The notes below the pieces were generated by a model. The model made no database searches. It was not told the origin of the DNA and saw only the letters and a list, made by a program, of their open reading frames with translations. 64,000 bases of DNA, taken from positions 1,984,001-2,048,000 of the forward strand of contig NZ_CP053661.1 of assembly GCF_013177315.1 (NCBI RefSeq), given 5' to 3'. Each line of letters starts with the position of its first letter. The stretch's first letter is position 1. Position numbers and translations under genes: made by a program. The DNA is from Thermoleptolyngbya sichuanensis A183. GTDB taxonomy: Bacteria > Cyanobacteriota > Cyanobacteriia > Elainellales > Elainellaceae. Positions 26,865 through 36,267 of this stretch are shown in pieces.

Positions 26865-27059
26865 CTACTTCGAGCCAAACTTTGCTTTGGCCTGTTCATA
26901 GACCTCTTCAGTAATCTGCGTTATGCCGGCCTCTTCAGCAAATTTCTCGATCTTTTTGCGGGCGGCCGGACGCACAAAAAAGGGAATTTCTTTCAAACGG
27001 GCTTCGGCTTCGGGAGTCCAGGCGATCGCGCTACTCATAGAAATGGGTTCCACCTGCAT
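26865..27059 (-). CDS. Small PCP_red-domain protein (protochlorophyllide-reductase C-terminal-like)
   Basis: The 64-residue protein consists almost only of the PCP_red module: WTPEAEARLKEIPFFVRPAARKKIEKFAEEAG, then ITEEVYEQAK. This domain is otherwise found at the C-terminus of the ChlB subunit of light-independent protochlorophyllide reductase. Free-standing copies are common in cyanobacteria and their role is unknown. GAAGGG precedes the ATG at 27059; an internal ATG at codon 8 is possible. Confidence 0.85.
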   Translation of the reverse strand: MQVEPISMSSAIAWTPEAEARLKEIPFFVRPAARKKIEKFAEEAGITQITEEVYEQAKAKFGSK

Positions 27060-27144
27060 TGTTCTGCCCTTCTAGTTTAGGCGCATTGGTTGGGAGATTT
27101 GCGGGGTCATCCGATCCCTGCATCTTGATCCCTAAATCCTTAGG

Positions 27145-27195
27145 CAGTGTCTTAAAACTTTCTAGGTCATTGATTGCCTTGAGTCGATCCCCCTA
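27145..27195 (+). repeat. Dispersed repeat, copy 1
   Basis: CAGTGTCTTAAAACTTTCTA and the following 28 bp match the copy at 38691-38738 with about 8 differences, mostly transitions. It adjoins the palindromic element listed next. Confidence 0.8.
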
Positions 27196-27270
27196 AATCC
27201 CCCTTGAAAAGGGGGACTTCCAGAGCAGTTTTGCCCGTTTCCCCTCTTCTTAAGGTGGGCTAGGGGGATC
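27186..27270. repeat. MITE- or REP-like palindromic element with CCCCCT termini
   Basis: Terminal inverted repeats GATCCCCCTA and TAGGGGGATC bound an 85-bp element. It contains an internal hairpin TCCCCC/GGGGGA and no coding capacity. Elements of this CCCCCTAAATCCCCC type are widespread in cyanobacterial genomes. Confidence 0.75.
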
Positions 27271-27466
27271 AAAGGGTTTTAAAACACGCCCTAGGACTGA
27301 CGCATCTGGACGATTTCTTAGGGGCTGCGCGAGAAATCCTCTAAAACTCAATAGAGCCTATCGCGAGTGCGTAAGTCCTGATCCCGATCCCCTTGTCTGA
27401 TACACTTTTGACAAGAGGTACACGTCGCTCAAACGACGAAAAATCAAGCAGTTTGGAGGGTATCCG

Positions 27467-28507
27467 GTGGAAAGTACACTCGGTTTGGAAATTATCGAAG
27501 TGGTAGAGCAAGCGGCAATCGCCTCTGCTCGGTTGATGGGCAAAGGGGATAAGAACGAAGCCGACCGGGTCGCTGTAGAAGCCATGCGCGAACGGATGAA
27601 CAAAATCCACATGCGCGGACGGATTGTGATCGGTGAGGGGGAGCGCGACGAAGCGCCCATGCTCTACATCGGCGAAGAAGTGGGCATCTGCACCCGAGAA
27701 GATGCGGCAGCCTTCTGCAACCCTGACGAACTGCTGGAAATCGACATCGCTGTGGACCCCTGCGAGGGCACCAACCTCTGCGCCTACGGTCAGCCCGGTT
27801 CGATGGCAGTGCTGGCGATTTCCGAAAAGGGTGGCCTGTTCAACGCGCCCGACTTTTATATGAACAAGCTGGCCGCGCCCCCCGCAGCCAAAGGTAAGGT
27901 CGATATCCGCAAGTCTGCCACGGAAAACCTGAAGATCCTGTCGGAATGCCTGGATCGGGCTATCGACGAACTGGTGGTGGTGGTGATGAAGCGCGATCGC
28001 CATGATGCGCTGATCAAGGAAATCCGCGAAGCTGGGGCCCGCGTCCGCCTGATTACCGATGGCGACGTGTCTGCTGCGATTTCCTGCGCCTTTGCAGGGA
28101 CGAATATCCACGCGCTGATGGGCATTGGCGCTGCGCCCGAAGGCGTGATTTCTGCGGCGGCGATGCGGGCGCTGGGTGGCCACTTCCAAGGGCAGCTTGT
28201 GGCCGACCCCGCCGTCGTGATGACCAAAGAGTGGGCTAACAAAACCAAAGAAGAGAACATTGCCCGCCTCAAGGAAATGAACATCACCGATCCGGATCGG
28301 GTGTATGAATGCGAGGAGCTGGCATCGGGTGAAACAGTTCTGTTCGCCGCCTGTGGTATCACCTCCGGCACGCTGATGGAAGGGGTTCGTTTCTTCAAAG
28401 GGGGGGCCCGCACTCAGAGCCTAGTCATCTCTACCCAATCCAAAACCGCCCGCTTCGTTGACACCATCCACATGGGCGATAATACCAAACACTTGCAACT
28501 GCGCTAA
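27467..28507 (+). CDS. glpX: Class II fructose-1,6-/sedoheptulose-1,7-bisphosphatase
   Basis: The 346-residue GlpX-type enzyme uses GTG as start codon. Metal and phosphate site motifs are visible: [33 protein letters not shown] and [12 protein letters not shown]. In cyanobacteria this enzyme performs both the fructose and sedoheptulose bisphosphatase steps of the Calvin cycle in the cytoplasm. It is a single-gene unit followed by a terminator. A CTTGTC/GACAAG inverted repeat lies 45 to 65 bp before the start and could be regulatory. Confidence 0.97.
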   Translation: MESTLGLEIIEVVEQAAIASARLMGKGDKNEADRVAVEAMRERMNKIHMRGRIVIGEGERDEAPMLYIGEEVGICTREDAAAFCNPDELLEIDIAVDPCEGTNLCAYGQPGSMAVLAISEKGGLFNAPDFYMNKLAAPPAAKGKVDIRKSATENLKILSECLDRAIDELVVVVMKRDRHDALIKEIREAGARVRLITDGDVSAAISCAFAGTNIHALMGIGAAPEGVISAAAMRALGGHFQGQLVADPAVVMTKEWANKTKEENIARLKEMNITDPDRVYECEELASGETVLFAACGITSGTLMEGVRFFKGGARTQSLVISTQSKTARFVDTIHMGDNTKHLQLR

Positions 28508-28539
28508 GCTGCAAACACCCGTCGCTCAATAACTGCGAA

Positions 28540-28568
28540 AGAGTCAGGTTCCGATCTGGCTCTTTTTT
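28540..28568 (+). terminator. Rho-independent terminator of glpX
   Basis: AGAGTCAG and CTGGCTCT form an 8-bp stem with one G-T pair and an 8-base loop, followed by a T-run. It lies about 30 bp after the stop codon. Confidence 0.8.
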
Positions 28569-28652
28569 GCTCTTTTTAGCGCAAGTTTGTCGTGCAGGTT
28601 TTTAGCGCAAGCTTGTAGTGCAAGTTAGCAGCTCACAAAGAGAGTTAGGATC

Positions 28653-29414
28653 ATGCTCTGGCTCATCGGCGGTACGCAGGAAAGCGCGGTGCTGGCGCGA
28701 GATCTGGTAGCACAGGGGATAGACTGCGTGGTGACGGTGACGACGGCGGGGGCGCGGCGGCTATATCCAGACACCGAGTGCTGTCGCGTATGGGTTGGTA
28801 AGCTGACCCCAGAAGCGGTGAGCGAGTTTTTGCAGACGTACTCAGTTCGCGCCATTCTGGATGCGTCTCACCCGTTTGCGGCGGCGGTGTCTGAACTGGC
28901 GATCGCCACTGCTGTTGAGCTACACCTGCCCTACCTGCGCTTCGAGCGATCGCCCGTGGAAGGCGTTGCGCCGGGGGAATGGGTCTTTCCCAGTGTCGAG
29001 GCGCTGTTGGCAACCGATTTGCTGATCAACGAGCGGGTCTTGTTGACCATTGGCTATCGCTATTTGCCGCTGTTTCAGCCGTGGCAGGATCGGGCCATCC
29101 TGTTTGCCCGCATTTTGCCATCGCACGAGGCGCTAGGAGGGGCGATCGCCGCTGGGTTTACCCCCGATCGGCTAATTGCGCTGCGTCCGCCCATTGCTGC
29201 ACCCCTAGAAAAAGCGCTCTGGCAACAGTGGCAAATTTCCCTTGTGGTGGCCAAAGCGTCTGGCAGTCCCGGCGGCGAAGACATCAAGCGCCAAGTTGCC
29301 GCCGACCTCGGCATTAAACTCGTCACCCTGGCGCGACCTGCGCTGGCCTATCCCCAGGTGACAAGTGACCGGGCGATCGCCCTGGACTTTTGCCGGAGGG
29401 CACTGGCGCAATAA
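28653..29414 (+). CDS. cobK: Precorrin-6A reductase
   Basis: The 253-residue protein has the family start MLWLIGGTQESAVLARDL, the middle motif ILDASHPFAAAVSE and the late motif SLVVAKASGSPGGEDIK. It reduces precorrin-6A or cobalt-precorrin-6A with NAD(P)H during cobalamin ring synthesis. GGAT precedes the ATG. No other cob gene is adjacent and I see no cobalamin riboswitch upstream. Confidence 0.92.
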   Translation: MLWLIGGTQESAVLARDLVAQGIDCVVTVTTAGARRLYPDTECCRVWVGKLTPEAVSEFLQTYSVRAILDASHPFAAAVSELAIATAVELHLPYLRFERSPVEGVAPGEWVFPSVEALLATDLLINERVLLTIGYRYLPLFQPWQDRAILFARILPSHEALGGAIAAGFTPDRLIALRPPIAAPLEKALWQQWQISLVVAKASGSPGGEDIKRQVAADLGIKLVTLARPALAYPQVTSDRAIALDFCRRALAQ

Positions 29415-29465
29415 ATGCCAAACAGCGCTGGAGCCATGAGGCGCTGGGCTGACCTGATGCCCCCC

Positions 29466-30755
29466 TCACTCCGCCTGCCCAAACACCCGATCCAGTCGTC
29501 GCTGCGCTGCGTCGATGGCCGCTGTAGGCGTATTCTGGTTCAGCAAGACGGATTCTACGGCCCGGCCTAGCGCATCGGAAATGCGGTTATAGCCCGGAAC
29601 TATGGGGCGCGATCGCTCGTATTGCGTCTGGTCTAGAAACACCTGCACAGCGGGCTGTTGGGTGAGGAAGGTCTGATAGTCCTGGCTCTGGCGCGATCGC
29701 AGGTTGACGGGTAGATATCCAGTGGCGATCGCCCACTCGGTCTGAAACGCCTCACTCAGCACATATTCACCAAACACCTGGGCGGCCTGCTCTCGCGCCG
29801 GGGTGGAGTGGAAGAAAAACAGATTTTCGCCGCCCGTGCTGGTGGCGGGCCGCAGGCCAGCCGGAATCGGCATCACGCCAAACTCTGCACCCGCCTGCCG
29901 AAGCTGCCCCAGGGTCCACGGCCCGGTTAGCTGCATGGCCACCCTGCCGGCCAGAAATGTGTCTAGCTCATAGCCCCGCTCTGGCTGCGAAAGAATCGCG
30001 GAGCCATCGTTTACCAGGTCTTGCCACAACTGCAACGCGGCGATCGCCCCCGGCGAAGCCACCCGCACCGCGCCCTGTTCTGCCACGATTTCTCCACCGC
30101 CGCCCCAGAGAAACGGCAGCCACATAAACACCGTCCATTCGCCCTTGCCCAGCGGCAGCAAGAGGCCATGCTGATTTTTTTCGGGAATCGTCAGCGCCTT
30201 GGCCACCTGGCGAAACGCATCCCAGGTCTGGGGTAGCTCGCGAATGCCCGCCGCCGCAAACAAGCTGGGTCGATAAAACACACCGACATTGTTGGTGCCA
30301 AAGGGAATCGACCAAGTTCGCCCTTCCCACTGCATCGACTCGCGCAGCGCTGGGTCAATCTCGGCGGCGACGGAGCAGGTGGAAAGCCAGTCATCGAGCG
30401 ATCGCAGTGCCCCCAGTTCCACCAGTTGCCCCGTAATCATCGGCGCATACCACAGCATATCCGGAGCTGCATCGCCCACCACCGCTGCCAAAATCTTGGG
30501 AATTTGCTGGTCGCCCTGTCCTACATATAGCGCCTCTACCTGGATCTGCGGATGCGCTTCGTTAAACCGATCCACCAGCCGCTGCAACACCGCCCGATTG
30601 GACGGTGGATTGACCCCATGCCAGAGCGTCAGATGCGTGATGCCATCGGTCGCCGCCGCAGGCTGGCAGCCCGTGAGCAATAGGAGACTGGTGAGGAGCA
30701 GAGCAAAAAGGCGCATTGGGGCAAGCGGGGTAACCGAGGAGACGGAGTGAATCAT
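29466..30755 (-). CDS. Orphan ABC-type sugar-binding lipoprotein
   Basis: This is a 429-residue family 1 extracellular solute-binding protein. The lipobox LLLTGC ends a classic signal; the best start may be the Met at codon 14 (30716), though ATG 30755 has GGAG nearby. The mature protein has LTLWHGVNPPSNRAVLQ, PDMLWYAPM, and IPFGTNNVGVFYRPSLF, typical of carbohydrate-binding members. No permease or ATPase gene lies in the neighbourhood, so the transporter partner is elsewhere. The substrate cannot be read from the sequence. Confidence 0.88.
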   Translation of the reverse strand: MIHSVSSVTPLAPMRLFALLLTSLLLLTGCQPAAATDGITHLTLWHGVNPPSNRAVLQRLVDRFNEAHPQIQVEALYVGQGDQQIPKILAAVVGDAAPDMLWYAPMITGQLVELGALRSLDDWLSTCSVAAEIDPALRESMQWEGRTWSIPFGTNNVGVFYRPSLFAAAGIRELPQTWDAFRQVAKALTIPEKNQHGLLLPLGKGEWTVFMWLPFLWGGGGEIVAEQGAVRVASPGAIAALQLWQDLVNDGSAILSQPERGYELDTFLAGRVAMQLTGPWTLGQLRQAGAEFGVMPIPAGLRPATSTGGENLFFFHSTPAREQAAQVFGEYVLSEAFQTEWAIATGYLPVNLRSRQSQDYQTFLTQQPAVQVFLDQTQYERSRPIVPGYNRISDALGRAVESVLLNQNTPTAAIDAAQRRLDRVFGQAE

Positions 30756-30773
30756 ACTCCAACGCCCTTCTCC

Positions 30774-31949
30774 TCAGCCCTGCCGGAACGGTAAATCGGC
30801 GTTGATCGCCTCAATCTCCTGCTGCTCTAGCTCGTTGACCTCCTGGATGTAGTGATTCAGGATTTGCGACAGGCGCGGTTCATAGAAACGGTGCAGAGAA
30901 TGATTGGGCGTGGCGGGGAAGCCGCGACGCTTTTTGTGGCGGCCGCCTGCGCCGGGGTCGAAGGTCTGGATATTGTGGGCGATCGCCCATTCGATCGGCG
31001 TGTAGTAGCAGGTGTCGAAGTGCAGATTCTCAATCTCTTGCAGCGACCCCCAATAGCGCCCGTATAGCTGATCTCCCTTGGTAAAGCAAAGCGACATGCC
31101 AATGGGGTGCTGCGGATCTTGCTCGGCATAGGCCGCAACTATCACCGTGCGGTGGCGATAGGTGGGATGAAGCTGCTCAAAAAATTGCCGCGTCAGATAT
31201 TTGCTGCCCCACCAGCCAAACTTGTCGCAGGTGTCGCTATAGAAGCGATACATCAGGCTGTATAAAGCCTTGGGGATTTCATCTCCGGCGTGAACCCGCA
31301 TCGTCAGCCCTGCTGCGGCGACAGCTTTGCGCTCGCGCTTGATGTTGCGGCGCTGATTGGCGTTGAAGCTGCCGAGATAGTCGTCGAAGGTCTGGAAGCC
31401 GTGGTTTTGCCAGATATAGCTGTGGTGCAGCCAGGGCCGAAATCCGTGCGGCTCGATCATCGGTCGCCAGGTCGGGTCGGCATAGAGAAAGTGGCATCCC
31501 GAAATATTGTTGCTGATGCAAAACTGGTCGATCGCCCCCACCATCAGCGCCGTCAGTTCCGCTTCGTCTTCTCCGGGGGCGATCAGAAAGCGGTAGCCCT
31601 CCGCTGGGGTAAAGGGCGACATGCCCAGCAGCTTGGGATAGTAGGCAATTCGCAGCCGCTGCGCCAGTTCTGCCCACTGTTGGTCAAATACAAACTCGCC
31701 GTAGCTGTGGCCCTTGAGATACATCGGCGCGGCGGCAATCAGCGTGCGTTCGCGCCAGAGGGTGAGGTGATTGGGCAGCCAGCCCGCCTTGGCCGTGGTG
31801 CTGCCGGAGCTTTCCAGATTGTGCAGCCAGTCCCATTCCAAAAACGGCGTTTTAAGCGGCAGTGCCAGGTCGTCCCAGGCAGATTGGGGCACTTCGGCGA
31901 TCGCCTGAATCCAGTTCACAGTAAGGCGGGGGCGAGTCTGTTCGGGCAT
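30774..31949 (-). CDS. FemAB-like GNAT-fold acyltransferase (PF04339 type)
   Basis: The 391-residue protein has the family hallmarks TPFLEWDWLHNLESSGS near the start, then RRNIKRERKAV, RYWGSLQEIENLHFDTCYYTPIEWAI and the C-terminal DPGAGGRHKKRRGF. This uncharacterised group resembles FemAB peptidoglycan aminoacyltransferases. Its natural substrate is unknown. It lies upstream of the sugar-binding lipoprotein gene with 18 bp between, so co-transcription is likely. Confidence 0.82.
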   Translation of the reverse strand: MPEQTRPRLTVNWIQAIAEVPQSAWDDLALPLKTPFLEWDWLHNLESSGSTTAKAGWLPNHLTLWRERTLIAAAPMYLKGHSYGEFVFDQQWAELAQRLRIAYYPKLLGMSPFTPAEGYRFLIAPGEDEAELTALMVGAIDQFCISNNISGCHFLYADPTWRPMIEPHGFRPWLHHSYIWQNHGFQTFDDYLGSFNANQRRNIKRERKAVAAAGLTMRVHAGDEIPKALYSLMYRFYSDTCDKFGWWGSKYLTRQFFEQLHPTYRHRTVIVAAYAEQDPQHPIGMSLCFTKGDQLYGRYWGSLQEIENLHFDTCYYTPIEWAIAHNIQTFDPGAGGRHKKRRGFPATPNHSLHRFYEPRLSQILNHYIQEVNELEQQEIEAINADLPFRQG

Positions 31950-31950
31950 T

Positions 31951-31985
31951 TTGGGATTTTGGATTTGGGATTTTGGATTTGGGGC
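31951..31985. repeat. A/T-biased repeat TGGGATTTTGGATTT
   Basis: Two tandem copies lie just upstream of the acyltransferase gene. The reverse complement of the same unit recurs at 38866-38902 before the ABC transporter gene. Confidence 0.7.
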
Positions 31986-32079
31986 GTTCAGGGTGGGGGA
32001 CGGGGACGGGGTTCATCCCTGGCGCTTGATCATGCCAGCGCCCGCCATGCCGATACGAAACATCTCTTTACAACGTAGA

Positions 32080-32817
32080 TCAATCTTTCGCTCGATGCAG
32101 GCGATAGTGCAGAAAAACTTCTTGGGCGATCGCCTCTACGGAGAGCAGTTCCAAACGGGGTGCGGCAGCTTCTAGCCAGCCAGGGCCACTGACGGGGGTC
32201 GGGGCCGTGTATCCGCCCAGCAGCAGAGGACAGACGGTAATCCAGAGATCCTCTACGGCATCGGCGGCAATCAGCGCCGCCACTAGTTCGCCCCCACCGC
32301 CTAGCACCAGACGGTGAATGCCCAACTGGAACAGCAGAGGCAGGGCAATCGCCCAATCCAGCCCCGTCGGAGTTTCCGGCAGAGCAAACACCTGGGCGAA
32401 TTCAGACCCCGCCCGCCAGCGGTCGGCCCCGGCGGCAGTGGTCAGCAGCCAGCGGGGAACGGGCTGCTTGAAGAACTTGAGATCCGCCTTGAACTCGGCA
32501 GTGCGGGAACAGACGATGTGGACAGGCTGGGGCGATCGCCCTGTTGCCTGCCGCTGCTGGAGCAGATCGGGATGGGTGATGGGCAGCGTTGTACCGTAGG
32601 CCCGCAGCGTCGTTGCACCAAACAAAAAGCCGTCTGCCTCAGCCAAGCGGGCTTCCAGATGGGCTTTATCGCGGGCAGAGCCAAACCGAGCAGGCGATCG
32701 CCCCACGTCTGCGATCTTGCCATCCAGGCTCATCGCCAGTACAACCGTGATGGAGGGCATCGGGCGAAACGAGAGAGACGGGCGTGGTGTCGGTTCTGGC
32801 AGCTTGCCTAAAATCAT
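32080..32817 (-). CDS. RibD C-terminal-domain reductase
   Basis: The 245-residue protein contains a complete RibD_C/dihydrofolate-reductase-like fold: ITVVLAMSLDGKIAD, GFLFGATTLRAYG, then HRLVLGGGGELVAALIAADAVEDLWITVCPLLLGG. It lacks the deaminase half of bifunctional RibD. It could be the pyrimidine reductase of riboflavin synthesis or a related NADPH reductase. The first 19 residues are poorly typical, and the Met at codon 20 (32760) may be the true start. Confidence 0.82.
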   Translation of the reverse strand: MILGKLPEPTPRPSLSFRPMPSITVVLAMSLDGKIADVGRSPARFGSARDKAHLEARLAEADGFLFGATTLRAYGTTLPITHPDLLQQRQATGRSPQPVHIVCSRTAEFKADLKFFKQPVPRWLLTTAAGADRWRAGSEFAQVFALPETPTGLDWAIALPLLFQLGIHRLVLGGGGELVAALIAADAVEDLWITVCPLLLGGYTAPTPVSGPGWLEAAAPRLELLSVEAIAQEVFLHYRLHRAKD

Positions 32818-33229
32818 AAAAGAGCGCTCTAAAAACCTAAGAAATCAGAAAATTAGTCTATAAAATCAGCTAGGTTCTACGCACTTGTGAGCGATTTTCT
32901 GGATTTTGGACGATTTTTCACGGGCTGCAATCGAGAAAAATCGTCTAATTGCGGAGTTTCTATCCGTTTTTCAGCGTTTGGCAAACTGGCACATGAGCAG
33001 GCTGGCATATCAGCAGACTGGCACAGAAGCAGACTGGCACAGGAGATGAAGACGGTAAGTTAGACAGCAGATTACGGCTAATTGCGCCTCTGAGTATTTC
33101 CGCGAAAGCTTTCCAACTTTATGAAGACTTCAAGAAGTTTGCCTGGTCTGAACAAATCTGTGGCTCGGTCAGAAGCAATCAAATCTTAGTGTTTTAAAGT
33201 GGAGTATGCCCTTTAGGTCGGGAATCGCT
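32818..33229. other. Intergenic region with a 19-bp tandem repeat
   Basis: There is no gene. GCAGACTGGCACAGAA-like units are repeated three to four times at about 32983-33047. The region separates divergent RibD-like and kinase genes and must hold both promoters. Confidence 0.5.
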
Positions 33230-35239
33230 ATGCCTGGTGGTCAGCCCTCCTTCCGCCGCTTGCTGCTGATGCGAATTTTGCTGCTTAGCATTCCCATCTT
33301 GCTGTTGGGGGTGGCAGTGACGTTTCGCAAAGCCCGCACCAGCCTCCTCGAAACAGCACGGCAAAACCTGACCGAGAGCGCGATTCGTAAGGGCAACCTG
33401 ATTCAGAGCAGCATCGACTCGCTTCAAACCAGTCTGGCGATCGCCAGCCAGACCGAAAGCTTGCAAGCCGGGGACATGGCTCGAAGCCAGCTTTTTCTGG
33501 AAAAATTGCTGCCCCAACTGCCGGGGGCCCAGTGCTTGCAGTTGACGGATTTGTACACCGATCAAATCGTTGCAAGCACCTGCGGCAGTGAGCCAATCAA
33601 GTCGCTCGACGACCATCCCTGGCGCTACCAGCCCGACTCCAGCGCTATTAATCCTTTCCAGAGGTCTGTCCTAGATACCCAGCCGCGACGGCGGGTGCGG
33701 CAAGAACCAATGAATAGCCAGCTTGATCTGGTGATCAGCACTCCTGTTTACACCAACGATGGCAGACCCCGCTATGGGCTGACGGTGCAAACGGTGCTGC
33801 GACAGATTGAGGTGGCGCAGCCCTGGTCGTTGCTGGGCTATACGACGGTGATCGACCAGGACGGGACATTCCTGTCGCACCCATTTCCCGAAAAGGTAGG
33901 ACGCAATATTGCCGAAGAGGGCGATCGCGATCGCTTTGAAAACATCCTGGAAAATACCGCTAGGGGCGATGGGGCAGTGCGTCACCTGTTCAACTTTTCA
34001 GGCGACAGCACCGAATGGCTGGCAGGCTTTACGCCCATCGAAGTCAGCATCAGCCCCACCGAAAAACGCATCTGGACGGTGCTGGCCGTTACCCGGCTTG
34101 ACTACGCGCTAGAGGGTCTAAAGTCCATCAGCCAAATCCTGGCGCTGCTGACGGGTGGGCTGCTCACGGCACACATGCTGGCGATGCTCTACATTGCCCG
34201 CGATATCTCTCTGCCCATCGAAAAGCTCGGCAAATACGCCCGCCATCTGGATCGGCGCGATGTTAAAGCTCGAATGCCCAAAAACTTTCAGGTGCGCGAG
34301 CTAAACCAACTCGCAGAAGTGCTAAACAGCATGGTCAGCCGCTTGGAAGATCGCGCCAACGAGCTAGAGTCGGCCTGGCAAGAGGCCGAAGCCGCCAACC
34401 AGCTCAAGAGCGAGTTTTTGGCGACGACCTCCCACGAACTGCGAACGCCGCTCAACGCCATCATCGGCTGCATTCGGCTGGTGCAAGACGGCTACTGCGA
34501 CACCCGCGAAGAGGAACTGGATTTGCTGGAGCAGGCCGATAAGGCAGCAATTCACCTGCTCAAAATCATCAACGACCTGCTAGACATTCGCGGCATCGAG
34601 CAGGGTAAGCTGCGGCTCTTTCTAGAAGTGGTGGATCTGCGGCAAATCTTGAAGGAAGTGCTGGAGCTACAGGCGGTTGAAATTCAGCGAAAGCAGCTCC
34701 GGCTGACGGCTCCTGATCTCGATGAGCAAATTTTGGTGCGGGCTGACCCAGCTCGGCTGAAGCAAGTGCTGCTGAACGTCGTATCCAACGCCGTGAAATT
34801 TACCGACGAAGGCAGCATTACGATCGACATTCGCCGCAACCAAAAGTCTGAGTTTAGCAAGCTGGTCAGCGACGGGGTTTCCCTCAATGGAGACGGTGGG
34901 GATTTGACAAACCCCAACACCCGCCCCCAAGACTGGATTGTGGTTTCGGTCAAAGACACGGGCATCGGCGTAGACCCAGAACAGCAGGACAAGCTATTTC
35001 GCCCGTTTGTGATGGCGGACGGCTCTACTACCCGCAAGTTTGAGGGCACGGGGCTGGGGCTGGCAATCTCGCGCAACTTGGTGGAGCGCATGGGCGGCAC
35101 GATCGACCTCTACAGTGAGGGACTGGACAAAGGCACGACCGTCGAAATTACCTTGCCTGTGGTGGATGATTCCCAAACCTCAACCTTCGATCCCGACACT
35201 AAGGCAGACACCCCAGAGCGCATTAAGGTTAGTTCATAA
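33230..35239 (+). CDS. Cache-domain transmembrane sensor histidine kinase
   Basis: The product has 669 residues from ATG 33230, chosen because GGGA lies at a good distance; ATG 33206 is in frame but crowded by its GGAG. The order is a first membrane helix (about 15-35), a large periplasmic Cache-type sensor (about 40-295; [12 protein letters not shown] is typical), a second helix (about 300-325), HAMP, and HisKA with [11 protein letters not shown] (His402). A HATPase domain follows ([34 protein letters not shown]). No receiver domain is present. Its partner and ligand are unknown. Its core resembles the PAS-GAF kinase at 16033, but the sensors differ. Confidence 0.9.
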   Translation: MPGGQPSFRRLLLMRILLLSIPILLLGVAVTFRKARTSLLETARQNLTESAIRKGNLIQSSIDSLQTSLAIASQTESLQAGDMARSQLFLEKLLPQLPGAQCLQLTDLYTDQIVASTCGSEPIKSLDDHPWRYQPDSSAINPFQRSVLDTQPRRRVRQEPMNSQLDLVISTPVYTNDGRPRYGLTVQTVLRQIEVAQPWSLLGYTTVIDQDGTFLSHPFPEKVGRNIAEEGDRDRFENILENTARGDGAVRHLFNFSGDSTEWLAGFTPIEVSISPTEKRIWTVLAVTRLDYALEGLKSISQILALLTGGLLTAHMLAMLYIARDISLPIEKLGKYARHLDRRDVKARMPKNFQVRELNQLAEVLNSMVSRLEDRANELESAWQEAEAANQLKSEFLATTSHELRTPLNAIIGCIRLVQDGYCDTREEELDLLEQADKAAIHLLKIINDLLDIRGIEQGKLRLFLEVVDLRQILKEVLELQAVEIQRKQLRLTAPDLDEQILVRADPARLKQVLLNVVSNAVKFTDEGSITIDIRRNQKSEFSKLVSDGVSLNGDGGDLTNPNTRPQDWIVVSVKDTGIGVDPEQQDKLFRPFVMADGSTTRKFEGTGLGLAISRNLVERMGGTIDLYSEGLDKGTTVEITLPVVDDSQTSTFDPDTKADTPERIKVSS

Positions 35240-35259
35240 GGTCGATTGGGCAATGCGTC

Positions 35260-35964
35260 CTAATCGCGCCAGAGAGCAATGCCGCCCAGTAGTCCTGCAA
35301 TATTGGGCACGGCCTTGGCGCGGGGGGGCAGGGTGAAGTTGATTTCCTTGGCGTTGCCGCCGCCGAGGTAGAGATAGTCGTAGTTAAACACGCGCTGCCA
35401 TTGGGCGATCGCCTTTTCTAGCCGTTCGTTCCACTTTTTCTTGCCGCCCTCGTCGAAGGCAGCGCGGCCCAACTGCTGTTCGTAGGTCTGCCCTTTGCGA
35501 AACTCGTGGTGTCCCAGTTCCAGGTTGGGCACGAGTCGCCCGTTCAGGAACATCGCCGAGCCAACGCCCGTGCCCAGGGTGATCACCATTTCTACGCCCG
35601 TTCCGGCGATCGCCCCTAGCCCCTGCATATCGGCATCGTTGATCACGCGCACAGGCGCTTGCAGCTTTTCGATCAGCACCGTCGCCAGATCTACCCCAAT
35701 CCAGTCGGGATGCAGGTTCGCGGCGGTTTCTGTGATGCCATTTCGCACCACGCCCGGAAACCCGACCGAAACCCGGTCAAAGGCTTTGCCGCTGGCCAGT
35801 CCCAAAATTCCCTGAATCATCGGCCCTGGCTTGGCGGGGTCGGGGGTGGGAATGCGATCGCGCTCTGTCACAGGGTTGCCTGCTTCGTCCAGCACCATCA
35901 CCTTGATGCCGCTGCCGCCGATGTCTACTGCCAGGGTATGAAGAGGGGGTGTTGTGGTTGTCAT
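35260..35964 (-). CDS. ppgK: Polyphosphate glucokinase (ROK family)
   Basis: The 234-residue protein carries the ROK phosphate motif LAVDIGGSGIKVMVLD, the sugar-binding loop GFPGVV, VINDADMQGLG with the catalytic Asp, and the glycine-rich LGTGVGSAMFLNG. The length and GHHEFRKGQTYEQQLG segment fit PpgK enzymes, which phosphorylate glucose with polyphosphate, often also with ATP. Donor preference cannot be decided by eye. It converges on the kinase gene with 20 bp between. Confidence 0.88.
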   Translation of the reverse strand: MTTTTPPLHTLAVDIGGSGIKVMVLDEAGNPVTERDRIPTPDPAKPGPMIQGILGLASGKAFDRVSVGFPGVVRNGITETAANLHPDWIGVDLATVLIEKLQAPVRVINDADMQGLGAIAGTGVEMVITLGTGVGSAMFLNGRLVPNLELGHHEFRKGQTYEQQLGRAAFDEGGKKKWNERLEKAIAQWQRVFNYDYLYLGGGNAKEINFTLPPRAKAVPNIAGLLGGIALWRD

Positions 35965-36267
35965 GTCGCCTGTTAATCCTTATGAGCAAACTATAGAGGC
36001 TGTTTGCGGGCTAAGGCGGCGGATTTAAGGAACTTTGAAAAGTTGGTGCCCCAGTTAATCCTCCGGCAGGGCGCTACGAATGAACGTGCCACAAGCGCGG
36101 TAAACGCTGACCGAGCACGCCAACATCGCAAATCTAGCATCGCAAATCTAAAATCGAGACAGGTCAGCAGGCTCATTGCCCTCGTCAGCGTCAGTTGGTT
36201 CAGTAAAGCATTCCAAAAATCCCCCTCGCGGGGCAGTATCTTGGCTGAATTTCGCCTGTTTTTGCCC
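35965..36267. other. Spacer upstream of lnt
   Basis: The lnt frame stays open upstream to 36004, but the extra sequence is built partly from repeated spacer DNA (ATCGCAAATCTA units near 36124-36150) and does not look like protein. The ppgK and lnt promoters must lie here. Confidence 0.45.

Noticed and set aside
27341-28189. 282-residue minus-strand frame opposite glpX
   Set aside because: It is a shadow of a highly conserved GC-rich gene. The translated sequence has no family pattern.
36004-36267. 88-residue N-terminal extension of Lnt
   Set aside because: It is basic and partly coded by repeated spacer DNA, and Lnt proteins start close to their first membrane helices.
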